Source: JAJISG01 sp964347345 (GTDB lineage: Archaea > Thermoplasmatota > Thermoplasmata > RBG-16-68-12 > JAJISG01). From it: 61,245 nucleotides of DNA. The DNA is taken from the NCBI GenBank assembly GCA_964347345.1, contig CAYFYB010000007.1, forward strand, positions 1-61,245, in the 5' to 3' direction. Under the pieces are notes generated by a model, which was given only the letters and a program-made list of their open reading frames with translations, had not been told where the DNA came from and did no database searches. Both the position numbers and the translations under genes were made by a program. Position 1 is the first letter of the stretch. Each line of letters starts with the position of its first letter. Shown here one piece after another: positions 16,885 through 25,837 of this stretch.

Positions 16885-18164
16885 TGAGTATGCCAAAGGC
16901 TGCCAAGAGCGGCGGTAAGGAGATGAGCGCTTTCGATATTGCTCAGGCGCAGATCGAGGCCGTGGGCAAGCGTTTGGGCCTGGATCCCGGCCTGCTGGAC
17001 GTTCTGAAGAACCCTAACAGGGAGCTTACGGTTAACTTCCCAGTGAAGATGGATGACGGCTCCATCAGGGTTTTCACTGGATTCCGAGTCCAGTACAACC
17101 AGGTACTGGGCCCCTTCAAGGGTGGTATCCGGTACCATCCCGACGTGACCCTTGAAGAGGTGAGGGCCCTGGCCGCATGGATGACTTGGAAGTGCGCGGT
17201 CATCGGCCTTCCCTACGGAGGGGCCAAGGGAGGCGTCATATGCAACCCGAAGGAGCTGAGCCCCAGCGAGCTGGAGAGGCTTACCCGGCGCTTCACCTCC
17301 GAGATCTCCATAATCATCGGCCCCCAGAAGGACATCCCCGCCCCGGACGTATACACGGATGCCCAGGTTATGGCCTGGGTGATGGACACCTTCAGCATGA
17401 ACGAGGGCTACTCTGTCCCAGGAGTTGTGACGGGAAAGCCCCTGGTCATTGGAGGATCAAAGGGAAGGGAGGAGGCAACGTCCCGGGGGACCATGTACGC
17501 CACTAGGGAGGCGGCCAAGAACCTCGGGCTGGACCTGGCGGGGGCCACGATTGCCGTTCAGGGTTATGGTAACGTGGGATACAACGCTGCCCGTCTTTTC
17601 AGTGAGGAATGCGGCTCCAAGATCATAGCGGTGAGCGATTCACGAGGAGGCGTGTACAACCCTGGCGGTATAGACCCCATGGAAGTGAAGGCCTTCAAGG
17701 ACAAGACAGGAAGCGTGGTGGGCTTCCCCGGAACAAAGCCCCTGACTAACGAAGGCCTTCTTGAGGTGGAGTGTGACATCCTCATTCCCGCCGCCCTGGA
17801 AGGGGCCATAACCGCTTCCAATGCACCACGTATCAGGGCGAAAATTGTGGCCGAAGGGGCCAACGGACCTACGACGCCGGAGGCCGACGAGATTCTCTTC
17901 AAGCGGGGCATCACGGTCATCCCAGACATCCTGTGCAATGCGGGGGGAGTGACGGTCAGCTACTTCGAGTGGGTCCAGAGCCTGCAGCACTTCTTCTGGA
18001 CCTTTGAGGAGGTCAAGAAGCGTCTTGAGGACATAATGATCAGGGCCTTCGCCGAGGTGTGGGACATGAGCCGGGAAGAGAAGGTGGACATGAGAACCGC
18101 GGCCTATATGGTGGCCATGAGGAAGGTCGTGGAGGCGTATCGCGTCAGAGGGATCTACCCCTAG
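16884..18164 (+). CDS. gdhA: Glutamate dehydrogenase
   Basis: 426 residues, Glu/Leu/Phe/Val dehydrogenase family, converting glutamate to 2-oxoglutarate and ammonia. The substrate lysines lie in FKGGIRYHP and TWKCAVIGLPYGGAKGGV. PAPDVYTD follows, the dinucleotide fold is VQGYGNVGYNAAR, and VAEGANGPTTPEAD closes the active site. The family match is strong; coenzyme choice is not read here. The start overlaps the upstream dehydrogenase stop (TGATG). The 3' end overlaps the opposite-strand membrane oxidoreductase by 4 bases. Confidence 0.93.
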   Translation: MSMPKAAKSGGKEMSAFDIAQAQIEAVGKRLGLDPGLLDVLKNPNRELTVNFPVKMDDGSIRVFTGFRVQYNQVLGPFKGGIRYHPDVTLEEVRALAAWMTWKCAVIGLPYGGAKGGVICNPKELSPSELERLTRRFTSEISIIIGPQKDIPAPDVYTDAQVMAWVMDTFSMNEGYSVPGVVTGKPLVIGGSKGREEATSRGTMYATREAAKNLGLDLAGATIAVQGYGNVGYNAARLFSEECGSKIIAVSDSRGGVYNPGGIDPMEVKAFKDKTGSVVGFPGTKPLTNEGLLEVECDILIPAALEGAITASNAPRIRAKIVAEGANGPTTPEADEILFKRGITVIPDILCNAGGVTVSYFEWVQSLQHFFWTFEEVKKRLEDIMIRAFAEVWDMSREEKVDMRTAAYMVAMRKVVEAYRVRGIYP

Positions 18165-20227
18165 TCCTGCAGGAAGCTAGCCACAAGCTCGGCCACGTCT
18201 AGGGCCTTGAGTTCCTCCTCCTTCCCCACGCTCTTCACCCCGTCCTCCATCATCGTCATGCAGAAGGGGCAGGCCGTGCAGAGGGTCTTAGCCCCGGTCC
18301 CCAGGGCTTCCTCCGTCCTCTCCACGCTGATGCGCTTGCCAATCTTCTCCTCCATCCACATCCTTCCGCCCCCAGCCCCGCAGCAGAGTCCCTTCTCCCC
18401 TGACCTCCCCATCTCCCTCAGCTTGCGGCCCGCGACGGCCCTAATGGCCCTCCGGGGGGCGTCATACACCCCGTTGTACCTCCCCAGATAGCAGGAGTCG
18501 TGATAGGTGACCTCTACCCCCTCTGCCTCCCGGAGGCTGATTCTGCCCTCCTTGAGGAGCTGCTGGATGAGTTCTGAGTGGTGCATGACTTCATAGTTGC
18601 CCCCAAACTCTGGATACTCGTTCCTGAACGTGTTCAGGCAGTGGGGACAGGCCGTCACGATCTTCCGGACTCCATACCTGCTGAGGGCCTCCACGTTTTC
18701 CGTTATCAGGGTCTGGGCCAGGTATTCATTGCCAATCCTCCTGGCTGGGTCTCCCGTGCACTTCTCCTCCCTTCCAAGGATGGCGAAGTTCACACCCGCG
18801 GCCCTCATAATCTTCACGAGGGCCTTCGCCACTTTCTGGTTTCTCTCGTCGAAGGAAGCCGCGCAGCCAACCCAGTAGAGGACATCGAATTCCCCACCCT
18901 GGGAAGCCACGGGGACCCCCAGGGCAGCCGCCCACCTGTCCCTCTGATCCCAGGGCGCGTCGTAGGGGTTGAAGTTTGTCTCGATGCTCCGCAGTGCCCT
19001 CTGAGCGGTTTCAGGAAATCTGCCGTGCTCCATCACGAGGTTTCTCCTTAGCTCCACTATGGGAGGTACGTGGCGGATGCTCACCGGGCAGACCTCCATG
19101 CAGGCCATGCAAGTAGTGCACGCCCACAGTTCCTCCTCTCCCACGGTAAGGGCTATGGGCTCGTCGCTGGGCGTGGTGGCCTCACTGAAGGTGAGGTCCC
19201 GGAGGTCCAGTATGACCTTCATGGGGTCCAGGGGTTTGCCGGTAATCCAGGCTGGGCATACGTTGGTGCAGCGGCCACAGACGGTGCAGGCGTCGAACAT
19301 CGCTCGGTCCTGCCAGGAGAAGTAGCTGGTGCTGGCCGCTCCTAGCATCACCGCCTCTGCCCCGGGAGCCATGAGCTCCTCCAAGCGGAAGGGGGTGGGA
19401 AGCTGTCCATAGGGCCGAAGGGACTCCAGAAAGGTGTTCAGAGGAGAGGTGACCATATGGAGGAACTTCGTGTAGGGAATGCTGGCGATGAAGGTGAAGG
19501 TGGTGAAGGTATGGAACCACCAGAGGAGGTAGTAGACGGACTCCAGCTGCGGCGTCACCTGCCCGGGGACCAGGATGCCCGAGTACACGAAGGCCCTGGA
19601 GAGGGCGTAGCCGAAGAAAGACCAGGGATACCACGGCTGCTGCTCCGTGGCCCCTAGCCTGATGGCCTCGAGGATGAAGCCCTGAACGGCCAGGAGGAGG
19701 AGGATGAGGACAACGTAGTAGTCCCCCAAACCTGTCCGCAAGTGCCTGGGTCGGGTAACAACCCGCCTCCAGAGAGCCATCCCCAGGCCAATGATGAGGA
19801 AGAGTCCAAAAGCCTCCAGGAAGACCTCGAAGATGATGTAGTTGATGCCCACCAGGAAGCGTGAGTCGAAGAACTTCATGGTAAGGTCGAATTCCAGGGA
19901 CACGAGGATCGTCCCGATGAGGAGGACTATGAACCCGGTGTAGATGAGGGAGTGGAGGAGGCCCGCGTAGAACTCCCGGACGACCTTCCCCTGGAAAAGG
20001 CCGAACTTCAGAAACATCCTGAGCCTCTTGCCGAGGCTGTCGTTGGGGCTCTCCCTCTTCACCCTCCTCCAAGTCCTCCATCTGTAGAAGAGGCCCAGCA
20101 GGAAGACCAGCAGGAAGACGGTGAAGATGAGAATCATGGGGAGGAAAACCTGCTCGCCCACGATGGCGAAGTGCTCCCTTTCAGGCCCCTGGACGAGGGC
20201 CTGAAGGAAGCCTCCAACCAGCCCCAT
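18161..20227 (-). CDS. Membrane FeS oxidoreductase, ETF:quinone oxidoreductase type (HdrD-like with NarI-like anchor)
   Basis: 688 residues. The N-terminal ~290 form about six membrane helices with histidines suited to b haem (GLLHSLIYTGF; WWFHTFTTF). Two [4Fe-4S] ferredoxin motifs follow (CTVCGRCTNVCP and CTTCMACMEVCP). Then come two CCG domains (YWVGCAAS...TACPHCLNTF; DSCYLGRYNG...LCCGAGGG) like those of HdrD and GlcF. Such proteins next to etf genes pass electrons from reduced ETF to the quinone pool. It lies divergent from etfBA, which supports this role. The ATG at 20227 is set by an ATTTAAG element (20252-20258). Confidence 0.85.
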   Translation of the reverse strand: MGLVGGFLQALVQGPEREHFAIVGEQVFLPMILIFTVFLLVFLLGLFYRWRTWRRVKRESPNDSLGKRLRMFLKFGLFQGKVVREFYAGLLHSLIYTGFIVLLIGTILVSLEFDLTMKFFDSRFLVGINYIIFEVFLEAFGLFLIIGLGMALWRRVVTRPRHLRTGLGDYYVVLILLLLAVQGFILEAIRLGATEQQPWYPWSFFGYALSRAFVYSGILVPGQVTPQLESVYYLLWWFHTFTTFTFIASIPYTKFLHMVTSPLNTFLESLRPYGQLPTPFRLEELMAPGAEAVMLGAASTSYFSWQDRAMFDACTVCGRCTNVCPAWITGKPLDPMKVILDLRDLTFSEATTPSDEPIALTVGEEELWACTTCMACMEVCPVSIRHVPPIVELRRNLVMEHGRFPETAQRALRSIETNFNPYDAPWDQRDRWAAALGVPVASQGGEFDVLYWVGCAASFDERNQKVAKALVKIMRAAGVNFAILGREEKCTGDPARRIGNEYLAQTLITENVEALSRYGVRKIVTACPHCLNTFRNEYPEFGGNYEVMHHSELIQQLLKEGRISLREAEGVEVTYHDSCYLGRYNGVYDAPRRAIRAVAGRKLREMGRSGEKGLCCGAGGGRMWMEEKIGKRISVERTEEALGTGAKTLCTACPFCMTMMEDGVKSVGKEEELKALDVAELVASFLQD

Positions 20228-20251
20228 CTCAGGACGGACGGGTCCCGCTCG

Positions 20252-20258
20252 ATTTAAG
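20252..20258 (-). promoter_or_regulatory. TATA element for the FeS oxidoreductase
   Basis: ATTTAAG centred about 28 bases upstream of the ATG at 20227. It sits 46 bases from the opposed etfB TATA. Confidence 0.45.
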
Positions 20259-20303
20259 CTTTCTCCAAGCTGCCAGTGCGGCCAATCAGGGCCCGCCGAC
20301 ACC

Positions 20304-20310
20304 TTTATAT
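20304..20310 (+). promoter_or_regulatory. TATA element for etfBA
   Basis: TTTATAT centred 32 bases before the ATG at 20339. It supports that start over the ATG at 20327. Confidence 0.45.
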
Positions 20311-20338
20311 CGAGTCATAAGGTCCAATGGAACTGCCC

Positions 20339-21124
20339 ATGAACATCGTTGTGTGCGTGAAGCAGATTCCCAACCCGGAGCTGCAGTTTCGAGTGAGGGA
20401 GGACGGGCGGGACATAATGAGGGATGCCCTAACGTACCAGATCAACGGTCCTGACGAGTACGCCTTGGAGGAGGCAGTGAGGATCAAGGAAAAACACGGG
20501 GGGAAGGTGACGGTCATCAGTGCAGGGCCTGAGAGGGTGACGGAGGTTCTGAGACAGTCCATGGCTAAGGGGGCGGACGAGGCCGTGAGGGTGGACCTCC
20601 CCCAGGGGCTCGAGTTCAACCCCTATGCTGTGGCCCGGGTGCTGGCCAAGGCCATCGAGGCGTTGGAGCACGATCTGATCTTGACGGGGGTGCAGTCGGA
20701 GGACTTCGCCCATGCCTCCACAGGCCCTCTGCTGGCTTCCCTGCTGGGCGTACCCCATGCTTCCGTCATCGCCAAGGTGGAACTCAGCGATGGTAAGGCT
20801 AAGGTTTACAGGGAGCTCGAGGGCGGCCTCCAGGAGGTCCTCTCCCTCAGCCTTCCCGCCCTCCTTACCATCCAGTTCGGGATCAACGAGCCCAGGTACG
20901 CCTCCGTCGCGGCTATCCTCAGGGCCACGAGGCAGCCCATAAAACAGCTGAAGCTGGAGGACCTGGATCTGTCTCCGGACAGCTTAGGGCTGGGGGTTTC
21001 CGTCAGGAGGATGTACGTCCCCGAGGTGACCCACAAAGCAGAGATGATAGAGGGGTCGTCGGAGGACATTGCCAGGAGGCTCGTCCAGGTTCTCAAGGAG
21101 AATGGCCTCGTGAGGGGGGGCTAG
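20339..21124 (+). CDS. etfB: Electron transfer flavoprotein beta subunit
   Basis: 261 residues (FixA/EtfB). It begins MNIVVCVKQIPNPE, continues with DEYALEEAVRIKE and LILTGVQSEDFAH, and has the signature VYRELEGGLQEVLSLSLPALLTIQ. With the alpha subunit it carries two electrons from acyl-CoA dehydrogenases to a membrane acceptor. It is one base from etfA and divergent from the membrane oxidoreductase that is its probable acceptor. An acyl-CoA dehydrogenase that could feed it is at 55.9 kb. Confidence 0.93.
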   Translation: MNIVVCVKQIPNPELQFRVREDGRDIMRDALTYQINGPDEYALEEAVRIKEKHGGKVTVISAGPERVTEVLRQSMAKGADEAVRVDLPQGLEFNPYAVARVLAKAIEALEHDLILTGVQSEDFAHASTGPLLASLLGVPHASVIAKVELSDGKAKVYRELEGGLQEVLSLSLPALLTIQFGINEPRYASVAAILRATRQPIKQLKLEDLDLSPDSLGLGVSVRRMYVPEVTHKAEMIEGSSEDIARRLVQVLKENGLVRGG

Positions 21125-21125
21125 C

Positions 21126-22097
21126 GTGTCCATCCTCGTGGTTGCCGAACATAAGCGAGGGAAGCTGGATGAGACGACCCTCGAGGCGATCTCCAAAGGC
21201 AAGGAGCTGGCGAAGGCCGCTGGCGTGGCGCTGAAAGCGGTGTTGCTGGGCAAGGACATCTCTTCTCTGGCTTCCAATCTCGCCTCATATCCTGTGGATG
21301 AGGTCTTGGTGGTGGAGGATGAGAAGCTGGCGAGCTACACGCCTGAGGGGTACGGTGGAGCCCTCGCCCAAATCCTGAAGAGGGAGGATTGGCAGGTTGT
21401 GCTGGCGGGTCACACCGCTACTGGCTACGAATTCCTCCCTAGAACAGCCACCGATCTTGGGAAGCCCGTGGTGACGGATGCTGTGAATGTGAGCGTGGAG
21501 GACGCCACCGTCATAATTACGAGGATGGGTTACAACGGGAAGGTGGCCTTGGAACTCACGGTGGAGGGGGCAGACCCTTGCTTCGTGACCGTGCGCCCCG
21601 GGGCCTCAAAGGCGCCTGAGAAATCTGAGAAGGCGGCCTCCGTCGTGGAGATCGAACTTGACCTCAGCTCTTTGGCTGTGGCGAGAGAGGTCCTCGGGTA
21701 CGAGAAGCCGGAGACTGAGGACATCGACATATCTGAGGCCGACATCGTCGTTGCTGCAGGAAGGGGCATCAAGGAGGAGAAGAACCTGCAGCTCGTGGAA
21801 GGCCTCGCCAAGGCCCTGGGCGGGGTGGTGGCCGGTTCTCGCCCCATCATTGACAAGGGTTGGCTGCCTTGGAGTCGTCAGGTGGGATCATCGGGAAAGA
21901 CAGTTCGGCCCAAGCTGTACGTCGCCTGTGGTATCTCAGGAGCCATGCAGCACGTGACGGGTATGAAGTCCTCCCAAATCGTCGTGGCGATTAACAACGA
22001 CCCGACGGCCCCCATATTTGCAGTGGCCCACTACGGCATCCTGGGAGACCTCTTTGAGGTTATCCCCGAGGTTATGAAGGAGCTGGGCAAGGGCTAG
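21126..22097 (+). CDS. etfA: Electron transfer flavoprotein alpha subunit
   Basis: 323 residues (FixB/EtfA). The N-terminal half has ILVVAEHKRGKLDETTLEAI. The C-terminal FAD domain shows VVAAGRGIKEEKNLQLVEGLAKALGG in outline, then SRPIIDKGWLPWSRQVGSSG, CGISGAMQHVTGM, and VVAINNDPTAPIF, the classic alpha signature. The GTG start at 21126 follows the etfB stop by one base, so the pair is one operon. Isocitrate dehydrogenase converges 9 bases downstream. Confidence 0.94.
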   Translation: MSILVVAEHKRGKLDETTLEAISKGKELAKAAGVALKAVLLGKDISSLASNLASYPVDEVLVVEDEKLASYTPEGYGGALAQILKREDWQVVLAGHTATGYEFLPRTATDLGKPVVTDAVNVSVEDATVIITRMGYNGKVALELTVEGADPCFVTVRPGASKAPEKSEKAASVVEIELDLSSLAVAREVLGYEKPETEDIDISEADIVVAAGRGIKEEKNLQLVEGLAKALGGVVAGSRPIIDKGWLPWSRQVGSSGKTVRPKLYVACGISGAMQHVTGMKSSQIVVAINNDPTAPIFAVAHYGILGDLFEVIPEVMKELGKG

Positions 22098-22105
22098 CAG
22101 GGGTT

Positions 22106-23362
22106 CTAGGGTCCGATCTGCTCCATCACCCTCTGGGCGAAATCCTGGGTGCCCACCTGGGTCGCGCCTTCGATTCTACGGGCCAGGTCGTAGGTGACTT
22201 CTTTGGCCTGGATGGCCGTCTTGACCCCCTCTTTCACCATGGCCGCGGCTTCCTGCCATTCCAGGTACTCGAGGAGCATAGCCCCTGCGAGGATCTCAGC
22301 CGTGGGGTTGACCTTGTCCATGCCCGCGTATTTGGGAGCGCTGCCGTGGATAGGCTCAAACAGGGCCATGTAGTCCCCGATGTTGGCTCCTGGGGTGACG
22401 CCCAGACCTCCCACCAAGCCAGCGGCCGCGTCGGATATGTAGTCACCGTTGAGGTTCGTGGTGGCTATGACGTCGTATTCGTCGGTCCTAGTGAGGAGCT
22501 GCTGGAACATGTTGTCTGCAAGCCTGTCCTTCAGGACAACCTTACCCTTTGGGACCTTCCCTCCATGCTGCTCAAAGACCTCGCTTTCCGTCACTATATC
22601 GTCCTTGAACTCTGAAGCAGCGACCTCGTAACCCCACTGCATGAAAGCGCCCTCGGTGAACTTCATGATGTTGCCCTTGTGCATCAGCGTCACACTGCGG
22701 CGCCCCTTCTCCAAGGCATATGTCAGCGCCTTCCTGACCAACCTCTTGCTGATGAATTCGCTGATGGGCTTCAGTCCGACACCAGAATCCTCCCTGATGC
22801 TGATGCCAAACTCCTTCATCAGAAACTCCCTCATCTTCCGTACTTCGGGGCTCCCCCTGTCCCACTCGATTCCGGCGTAAACGTCTTCCGTGGCCTCCCT
22901 GAAGACCACCAGGTCCACCTTCCAAGGCTCCTTCAATGGACTGGGAACCTCTGGTATCCAGAATATGGGCCTCACGTTGGCGTAGAGGTCAAGTTTCTGG
23001 CGCAGGGCGACATTGAGGCTCCGGTATCCTCCTCCTATGGGCGTTGTGAGGGGCCCCTTCAGCGCGACCACGTAGTGCTCGATGGCCTTGAAAACATCGT
23101 TAGGGAGGAGCTCCCCGTACTCCTCTTGAGCCTCCTTCCCAGCCTTGATCTTGAACCAGAAGATTCCTCGGCTTCGGCCATATGCCCTGTCCACAGCGGT
23201 GTCTACCACTTTCCGGGCCGCAAGGACGACTTCGGGCCCGATGCCGTCGCCGTCGATGTATGGGATGATGGGTCTGTCAGGAACGAGAAGACCACCATCC
23301 GAGGGCTTGATCCTCTCCCCCTCTGTGGGGTCCCTCAACAAGTCAAATGTCACAGGACTCAT
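22106..23362 (-). CDS. icd: Isocitrate dehydrogenase (probably NADP-dependent)
   Basis: 418 residues. It oxidises and decarboxylates isocitrate to 2-oxoglutarate. IIPYIDGDGIGPEVV is at the N-terminus. The substrate loop reads SLNVALRQKLDLYANVRP, with the Ser and three Arg that bind isocitrate. Next come REATEDVYAGIEW and LMHKGNIMKFTEGAF. The cofactor region ends HGSAPKYAGMDKVNPTAEI. Length and start fit the prokaryotic NADP enzyme. It follows sdhB by 36 bases on the same strand, so it may be transcribed with the sdhCDAB operon, joining two citric-acid-cycle steps. Confidence 0.93.
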   Translation of the reverse strand: MSPVTFDLLRDPTEGERIKPSDGGLLVPDRPIIPYIDGDGIGPEVVLAARKVVDTAVDRAYGRSRGIFWFKIKAGKEAQEEYGELLPNDVFKAIEHYVVALKGPLTTPIGGGYRSLNVALRQKLDLYANVRPIFWIPEVPSPLKEPWKVDLVVFREATEDVYAGIEWDRGSPEVRKMREFLMKEFGISIREDSGVGLKPISEFISKRLVRKALTYALEKGRRSVTLMHKGNIMKFTEGAFMQWGYEVAASEFKDDIVTESEVFEQHGGKVPKGKVVLKDRLADNMFQQLLTRTDEYDVIATTNLNGDYISDAAAGLVGGLGVTPGANIGDYMALFEPIHGSAPKYAGMDKVNPTAEILAGAMLLEYLEWQEAAAMVKEGVKTAIQAKEVTYDLARRIEGATQVGTQDFAQRVMEQIGP

Positions 23363-23398
23363 GGTTCCACGGGTTCCATCCTATCTAAGCCTGAAACC

Positions 23399-24139
23399 TC
23401 ACTTAACCCTTACTAAGGGGGCCTCCTTCTTGGCAAAGGGCCGCCAGAAGGCCCTTCGGATTAGCCCCTTCCGGAGGCTCTCGATGGCTACCGTTGGATT
23501 GATGCTCTTCGGACAGGAGTCCACGCATCTGAAGATGGTGTGGCACCGCCAGAGGCCGAATTCGCTGTTGATGGCGTCCAGCCTCTCTTCTGCCCCCTCA
23601 TCCCTCGAGTCGCCCACGAACCTCCAGGCCTTGACGAAGGCCGCGGGCCCTACGTACCTCTCATCCGTCCACATCACCGGACATGAGGAACTGCAAGCCC
23701 CACAGAAGATGCACCAAGTGGCCTCATCGATTACCCTCCTCTGCTCAGGGGTCTGAAGCCTCTCCTTCTCGGGGTCCGGCGTCTTGGTGATGAAGTAGGG
23801 GAGGATGCGCCTCATCTGCTCCCAGAAGGGCCTCATGTCAACCACCAGGTCCTTGACGATGGAGTACCCGGCCAGGGGCTCTACTCTCACTGTCCTGCCG
23901 AGGGTGGAGAGCTGGGTCTTGCAGGCCAACCTGTTCTGGTCGTTGACGGTCATGGCGCAAGAGCCACATATGGCGCTCTTGCAGGAGTACCTGACCGCCA
24001 GGCTACCATCCACTTCGTCCTTGATGTTCAGGAGGGCGTCCAAGACGGTGAGCCCCTTCCTGGCCACAACCTCATACTTGGCGAAACGGGGCTCCTCGTC
24101 TCTCTCTGGATCGTACCTCAGGACCCTCAACAGAGTCAT
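23399..24139 (-). CDS. sdhB: Succinate dehydrogenase iron-sulfur subunit (copy 1)
   Basis: 246 residues. The [2Fe-2S] domain has CKSAICGSCAM then a fourth Cys in NRLACKTQ. [4Fe-4S] ligands are in CIFCGACSSSCPV and [3Fe-4S] ligands in CHTIFRCVDSCPKSI. It carries electrons from the FAD of SdhA to the membrane subunits. It is last in the sdhCDAB operon, 11 bases after sdhA. It is closely related to the second copy at 29.5 kb. Confidence 0.95.
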   Translation of the reverse strand: MTLLRVLRYDPERDEEPRFAKYEVVARKGLTVLDALLNIKDEVDGSLAVRYSCKSAICGSCAMTVNDQNRLACKTQLSTLGRTVRVEPLAGYSIVKDLVVDMRPFWEQMRRILPYFITKTPDPEKERLQTPEQRRVIDEATWCIFCGACSSSCPVMWTDERYVGPAAFVKAWRFVGDSRDEGAEERLDAINSEFGLWRCHTIFRCVDSCPKSINPTVAIESLRKGLIRRAFWRPFAKKEAPLVRVK

Positions 24140-24150
24140 CTCATCTTCTC

Positions 24151-25827
24151 CTAGTAAACCCGCGCCTCGGGCTTAAACCTCGACACAGCGACGGGCTTGT
24201 GGGAGAGCTCCACCTCTCCACGAACGAGTCGGGCAACTGTGTGCCTGAGCCAGTTCTCATCATCCCTTTCAGTGAAGTCCAGCCTGTAGTGAGCCCCTCT
24301 GCTCTCCCTCCTCTGCAGGGCGCCCAGGGTGACCACCTCGGCCAGGGTCAGCATGTTGCCCAGCTCCAGGGCATTGAGGAGATTCTGGTTGAATACCCTT
24401 CCCTTGTCCTCCACGTAGACGTTTTCGTACCTCGTCTGAAGCTCCTTGATCTTCTTGAGGGCCTCCCTCAGTTCTTCCTCCGTCCTGAAGACCCCTACAT
24501 GTTCATGCATGGCCCGTTGCATCTCCCCTCGTATTCGGGCGATACTCTCTCCGTCCTCCCGCTTCAGCAGGTCGTATATCCTCCCCTCCTCGGCCTCCTT
24601 GGACTCAGACGGAATGTCTTTGAACTCCTGTTTCTTGGCGAATTCCGCAGCGTTGGCCCCAGCGATCCTGCCAAAGACGAGGCACTCCAGGAGTGCATTA
24701 CCCCCCAGACGATTGGAGCCGTGGAGGCTTACGCAAGCGCACTCGCCGGCCGTGTAGACGCCGGGCATCTCGGTGGCCCCGGTGATGTCGACGTCGATTC
24801 CCCCCATCATGTAATGCTGAGCTGGCTCCACGGGTATGGGCTCCTGGGTGGCATCCACCCCCGCGAAATCTTTGGAGAACTCCACAACCTCCGGCAGCCT
24901 CTCCTTGATGTAGTCCGACCCCAGGTGTGTCAGGTCCAGGTGGACGTATCCTCCTTCGAAGGCCCTACCTTCTCTCGCTTCCGTGATTATGGCCCTGGAG
25001 ACGATATCCCTGGGCGCCATGTCGAGCATCTTCGGGGCGTAGCGTTCCATGAATCTCTCGCCCTTGGCATTGAAGAGTCGCCCCCCCTCTCCTCTGGCAG
25101 CCTCCGTGATCAGGACATTCGGGCCCCACAGGGATGTTGGGTGAAACTGAATGAACTCCATGTCCTTCAAGGGTATTCCGGCCTTGAACGCCATCGTCAT
25201 GCCATCCCCCGTACAGGTGGCGGCGTTTGTGGACTTCTGATATATCTGCCCGGCGGGCCCCGTTGCCAAGACTACAGCCTTGGCGCGGATGGCATGAAGC
25301 TCACCTGTAGCAATCTCCATAGCGAAGACGCCACGGCAAGCGCCGTCCTCCACCGCCAAGTCGGTGACGGTCCATTCGTCGTAGACTGTCAGGTCCTCCT
25401 TCATCACCTGCTCGAAGGTGGTGTTCAAGAGCATCAGGCCGGTCCTGTCGCCGGCGAAGTAGGCCCTGGGCATACCGTGGCCTCCAAAGGGCCGGCTTTC
25501 TAAACGACCGTCGGGTCCCCTGCTGAAGGGGGTTCCCCAGTGCTCCATCTGTATCACCGCATCGGCAGCCGCCTGGCAGAAGACCTCTGCAGCATCCTGG
25601 TCGGCCAGGTAGTCACTGCCCTTGACGGTGTCGAACATGTGTCCCTCCCAACTATCCTCTTCCGAGACGGCGGCGTTTATCCCACCAGCCGCCGCCACTG
25701 AGTGGGACCTCATGGGGTGCAGCTTAGAGACTATCGCCACGTCCACCCCGGAGAAGTAGACCTCCAGGGCCGCGCGGGTCCCGGCGAGGCCGCCTCCTAC
25801 AACCACAACATCGTGCTCTATCAACAT
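24151..25827 (-). CDS. sdhA: Succinate dehydrogenase flavoprotein subunit (copy 1)
   Basis: 558 residues. The FAD site is HDVVVVGGGLAGTRAA. The histidine for covalent FAD is in MRSHSVAAAGGINAAV. Dicarboxylate-binding residues fall in QFHPTSLWGP, RGEGGRLFN, QHYMMGGID and GSNRLGGNALLE. The position that is Gln in most succinate dehydrogenases and Glu in quinol:fumarate reductases is Ala here (AAAGG). The ATG at 25827 starts right before the nucleotide fold; the longer upstream frame overlaps sdhD. Part of sdhCDAB. Confidence 0.94.
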   Translation of the reverse strand: MLIEHDVVVVGGGLAGTRAALEVYFSGVDVAIVSKLHPMRSHSVAAAGGINAAVSEEDSWEGHMFDTVKGSDYLADQDAAEVFCQAAADAVIQMEHWGTPFSRGPDGRLESRPFGGHGMPRAYFAGDRTGLMLLNTTFEQVMKEDLTVYDEWTVTDLAVEDGACRGVFAMEIATGELHAIRAKAVVLATGPAGQIYQKSTNAATCTGDGMTMAFKAGIPLKDMEFIQFHPTSLWGPNVLITEAARGEGGRLFNAKGERFMERYAPKMLDMAPRDIVSRAIITEAREGRAFEGGYVHLDLTHLGSDYIKERLPEVVEFSKDFAGVDATQEPIPVEPAQHYMMGGIDVDITGATEMPGVYTAGECACVSLHGSNRLGGNALLECLVFGRIAGANAAEFAKKQEFKDIPSESKEAEEGRIYDLLKREDGESIARIRGEMQRAMHEHVGVFRTEEELREALKKIKELQTRYENVYVEDKGRVFNQNLLNALELGNMLTLAEVVTLGALQRRESRGAHYRLDFTERDDENWLRHTVARLVRGEVELSHKPVAVSRFKPEARVY

Positions 25828-25837
25828 CACCACCTCC

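Noticed and set aside
24199..25503. 434-codon plus-strand frame
   Set aside because: It is antisense to sdhA, whose motifs are complete; no domain pattern and a low-complexity composition.
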